Shown here in pieces: positions 63,776-64,000 of a DNA stretch of 64,000 nucleotides. Made by a program: the position numbers and the translations under genes. The notes under the pieces were generated by a model that saw only the letters and a program-made list of their open reading frames with translations, had not been told where the DNA came from and did not search any database. This DNA comes from Streptomyces sp. L2 (GTDB taxonomy: Bacteria; Actinomycetota; Actinomycetes; Streptomycetales; Streptomycetaceae): NCBI RefSeq assembly GCF_004124325.1, contig NZ_QBDT01000002.1, forward strand, positions 230,965-294,964, in the 5' to 3' direction. The stretch's first letter is position 1. Every line of letters begins with the position of its first letter.

Positions 63776-64000
63776 CACTGCAGGCGCACGCTGCGCGCCG
63801 GGCGAGTCGTTCGGCACTCCTTCGTCTTTCTCCCCGTCGGTCCCATCGCCGGAGAAGCTCCGGCATGGCGGAGACAGCAGTGGACCCAGTGCGCTAGGAC
63901 GGCTCGTTTCACCTCTGGCACGCATGTTGCTGGGAAGGCCGGCACGACGTACTGCCATCAAGGATTCCAACAGCCCGGTTTCCACACCGAAATGACGGAA
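63776..64000. other. Right edge of the window, no gene called
   Basis: A minus-strand frame continues to ATG 63985 (METGLLESLMAVRRAG) and may be the extreme N-terminus of the decayed transposase or unrelated sequence. Nothing else is visible. Confidence 0.35.

Overview
This is high-GC actinomycete DNA, almost certainly from a Streptomyces. The signs are G/C-rich third codon positions, GTG and TTG starts behind purine-rich ribosome binding sites, a class E sortase, a Streptomyces subtilisin inhibitor, lineage-typical small families (DUF6248, DUF4232, DUF3105, META), and rare TTA codons in many accessory genes. I see no rRNA, tRNA, CRISPR array or replication origin. The content is accessory: exported proteins, cell-surface glycan synthesis and mobile-element debris.

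Region 1 (1-4.2 kb) is a surface-polysaccharide operon on the minus strand: a UDP-HexNAc-type nucleotide-sugar dehydrogenase, a 38-residue LAHTG mini-membrane protein, and a family 2 glycosyltransferase interrupted by a 321-residue intein. The start of a membrane protein, possibly LytR-CpsA-Psr, runs off the left edge. Region 2 (5-16 kb) has small hypotheticals, a secreted GH43-ricin B protein, a secreted metzincin with a charged helical tail, and a second glycan unit on the plus strand. That unit is an LAVTG mini-membrane protein, a second glycosyltransferase and a class E sortase.

Region 3 (16-26 kb) holds a double nitronate-monooxygenase protein, a GH29-like enzyme with six 42-residue repeats, a Cu/Zn-SOD-like protein, an ABC exporter, a DoxX protein and a second GH43-ricin B protein. 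Region 4 (27-36.5 kb) is a glycoconjugate locus: phosphoglycosyltransferase, GDP-fucose synthase divergent from GDP-mannose dehydratase, two beta-propeller surface proteins sharing a 782-bp near-identical segment, a lipoprotein and a WaaE-like glycosyltransferase.

Region 5 (36.5-56 kb) is rich in exported proteins: DUF3105, signal peptidase I, a charged coiled-coil protein, a second metzincin with about 26 KAKEEADR repeats, a cysteine peptidase with an anchored partner, a 1003-residue protein with nine 41-residue beta repeats plus 26 KAKEEADR repeats, DUF4232, an SSI inhibitor, an orphan SecF, META and DUF11 proteins. Region 6 (56-64 kb) has a broken GH43 gene, a short cholesterol-dependent-cytolysin homologue, a beta-helix protein with four TTA codons, and an IS630-type element that carries a VanX-like dipeptidase and sits inside a decayed Mu-type transposase gene.

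The most interesting possible systems are the LAXTG mini-proteins paired with glycosyltransferases (one unit with its own sortase), the set of exported proteins built on long charged single helices, and the IS630 element with a dipeptidase passenger.
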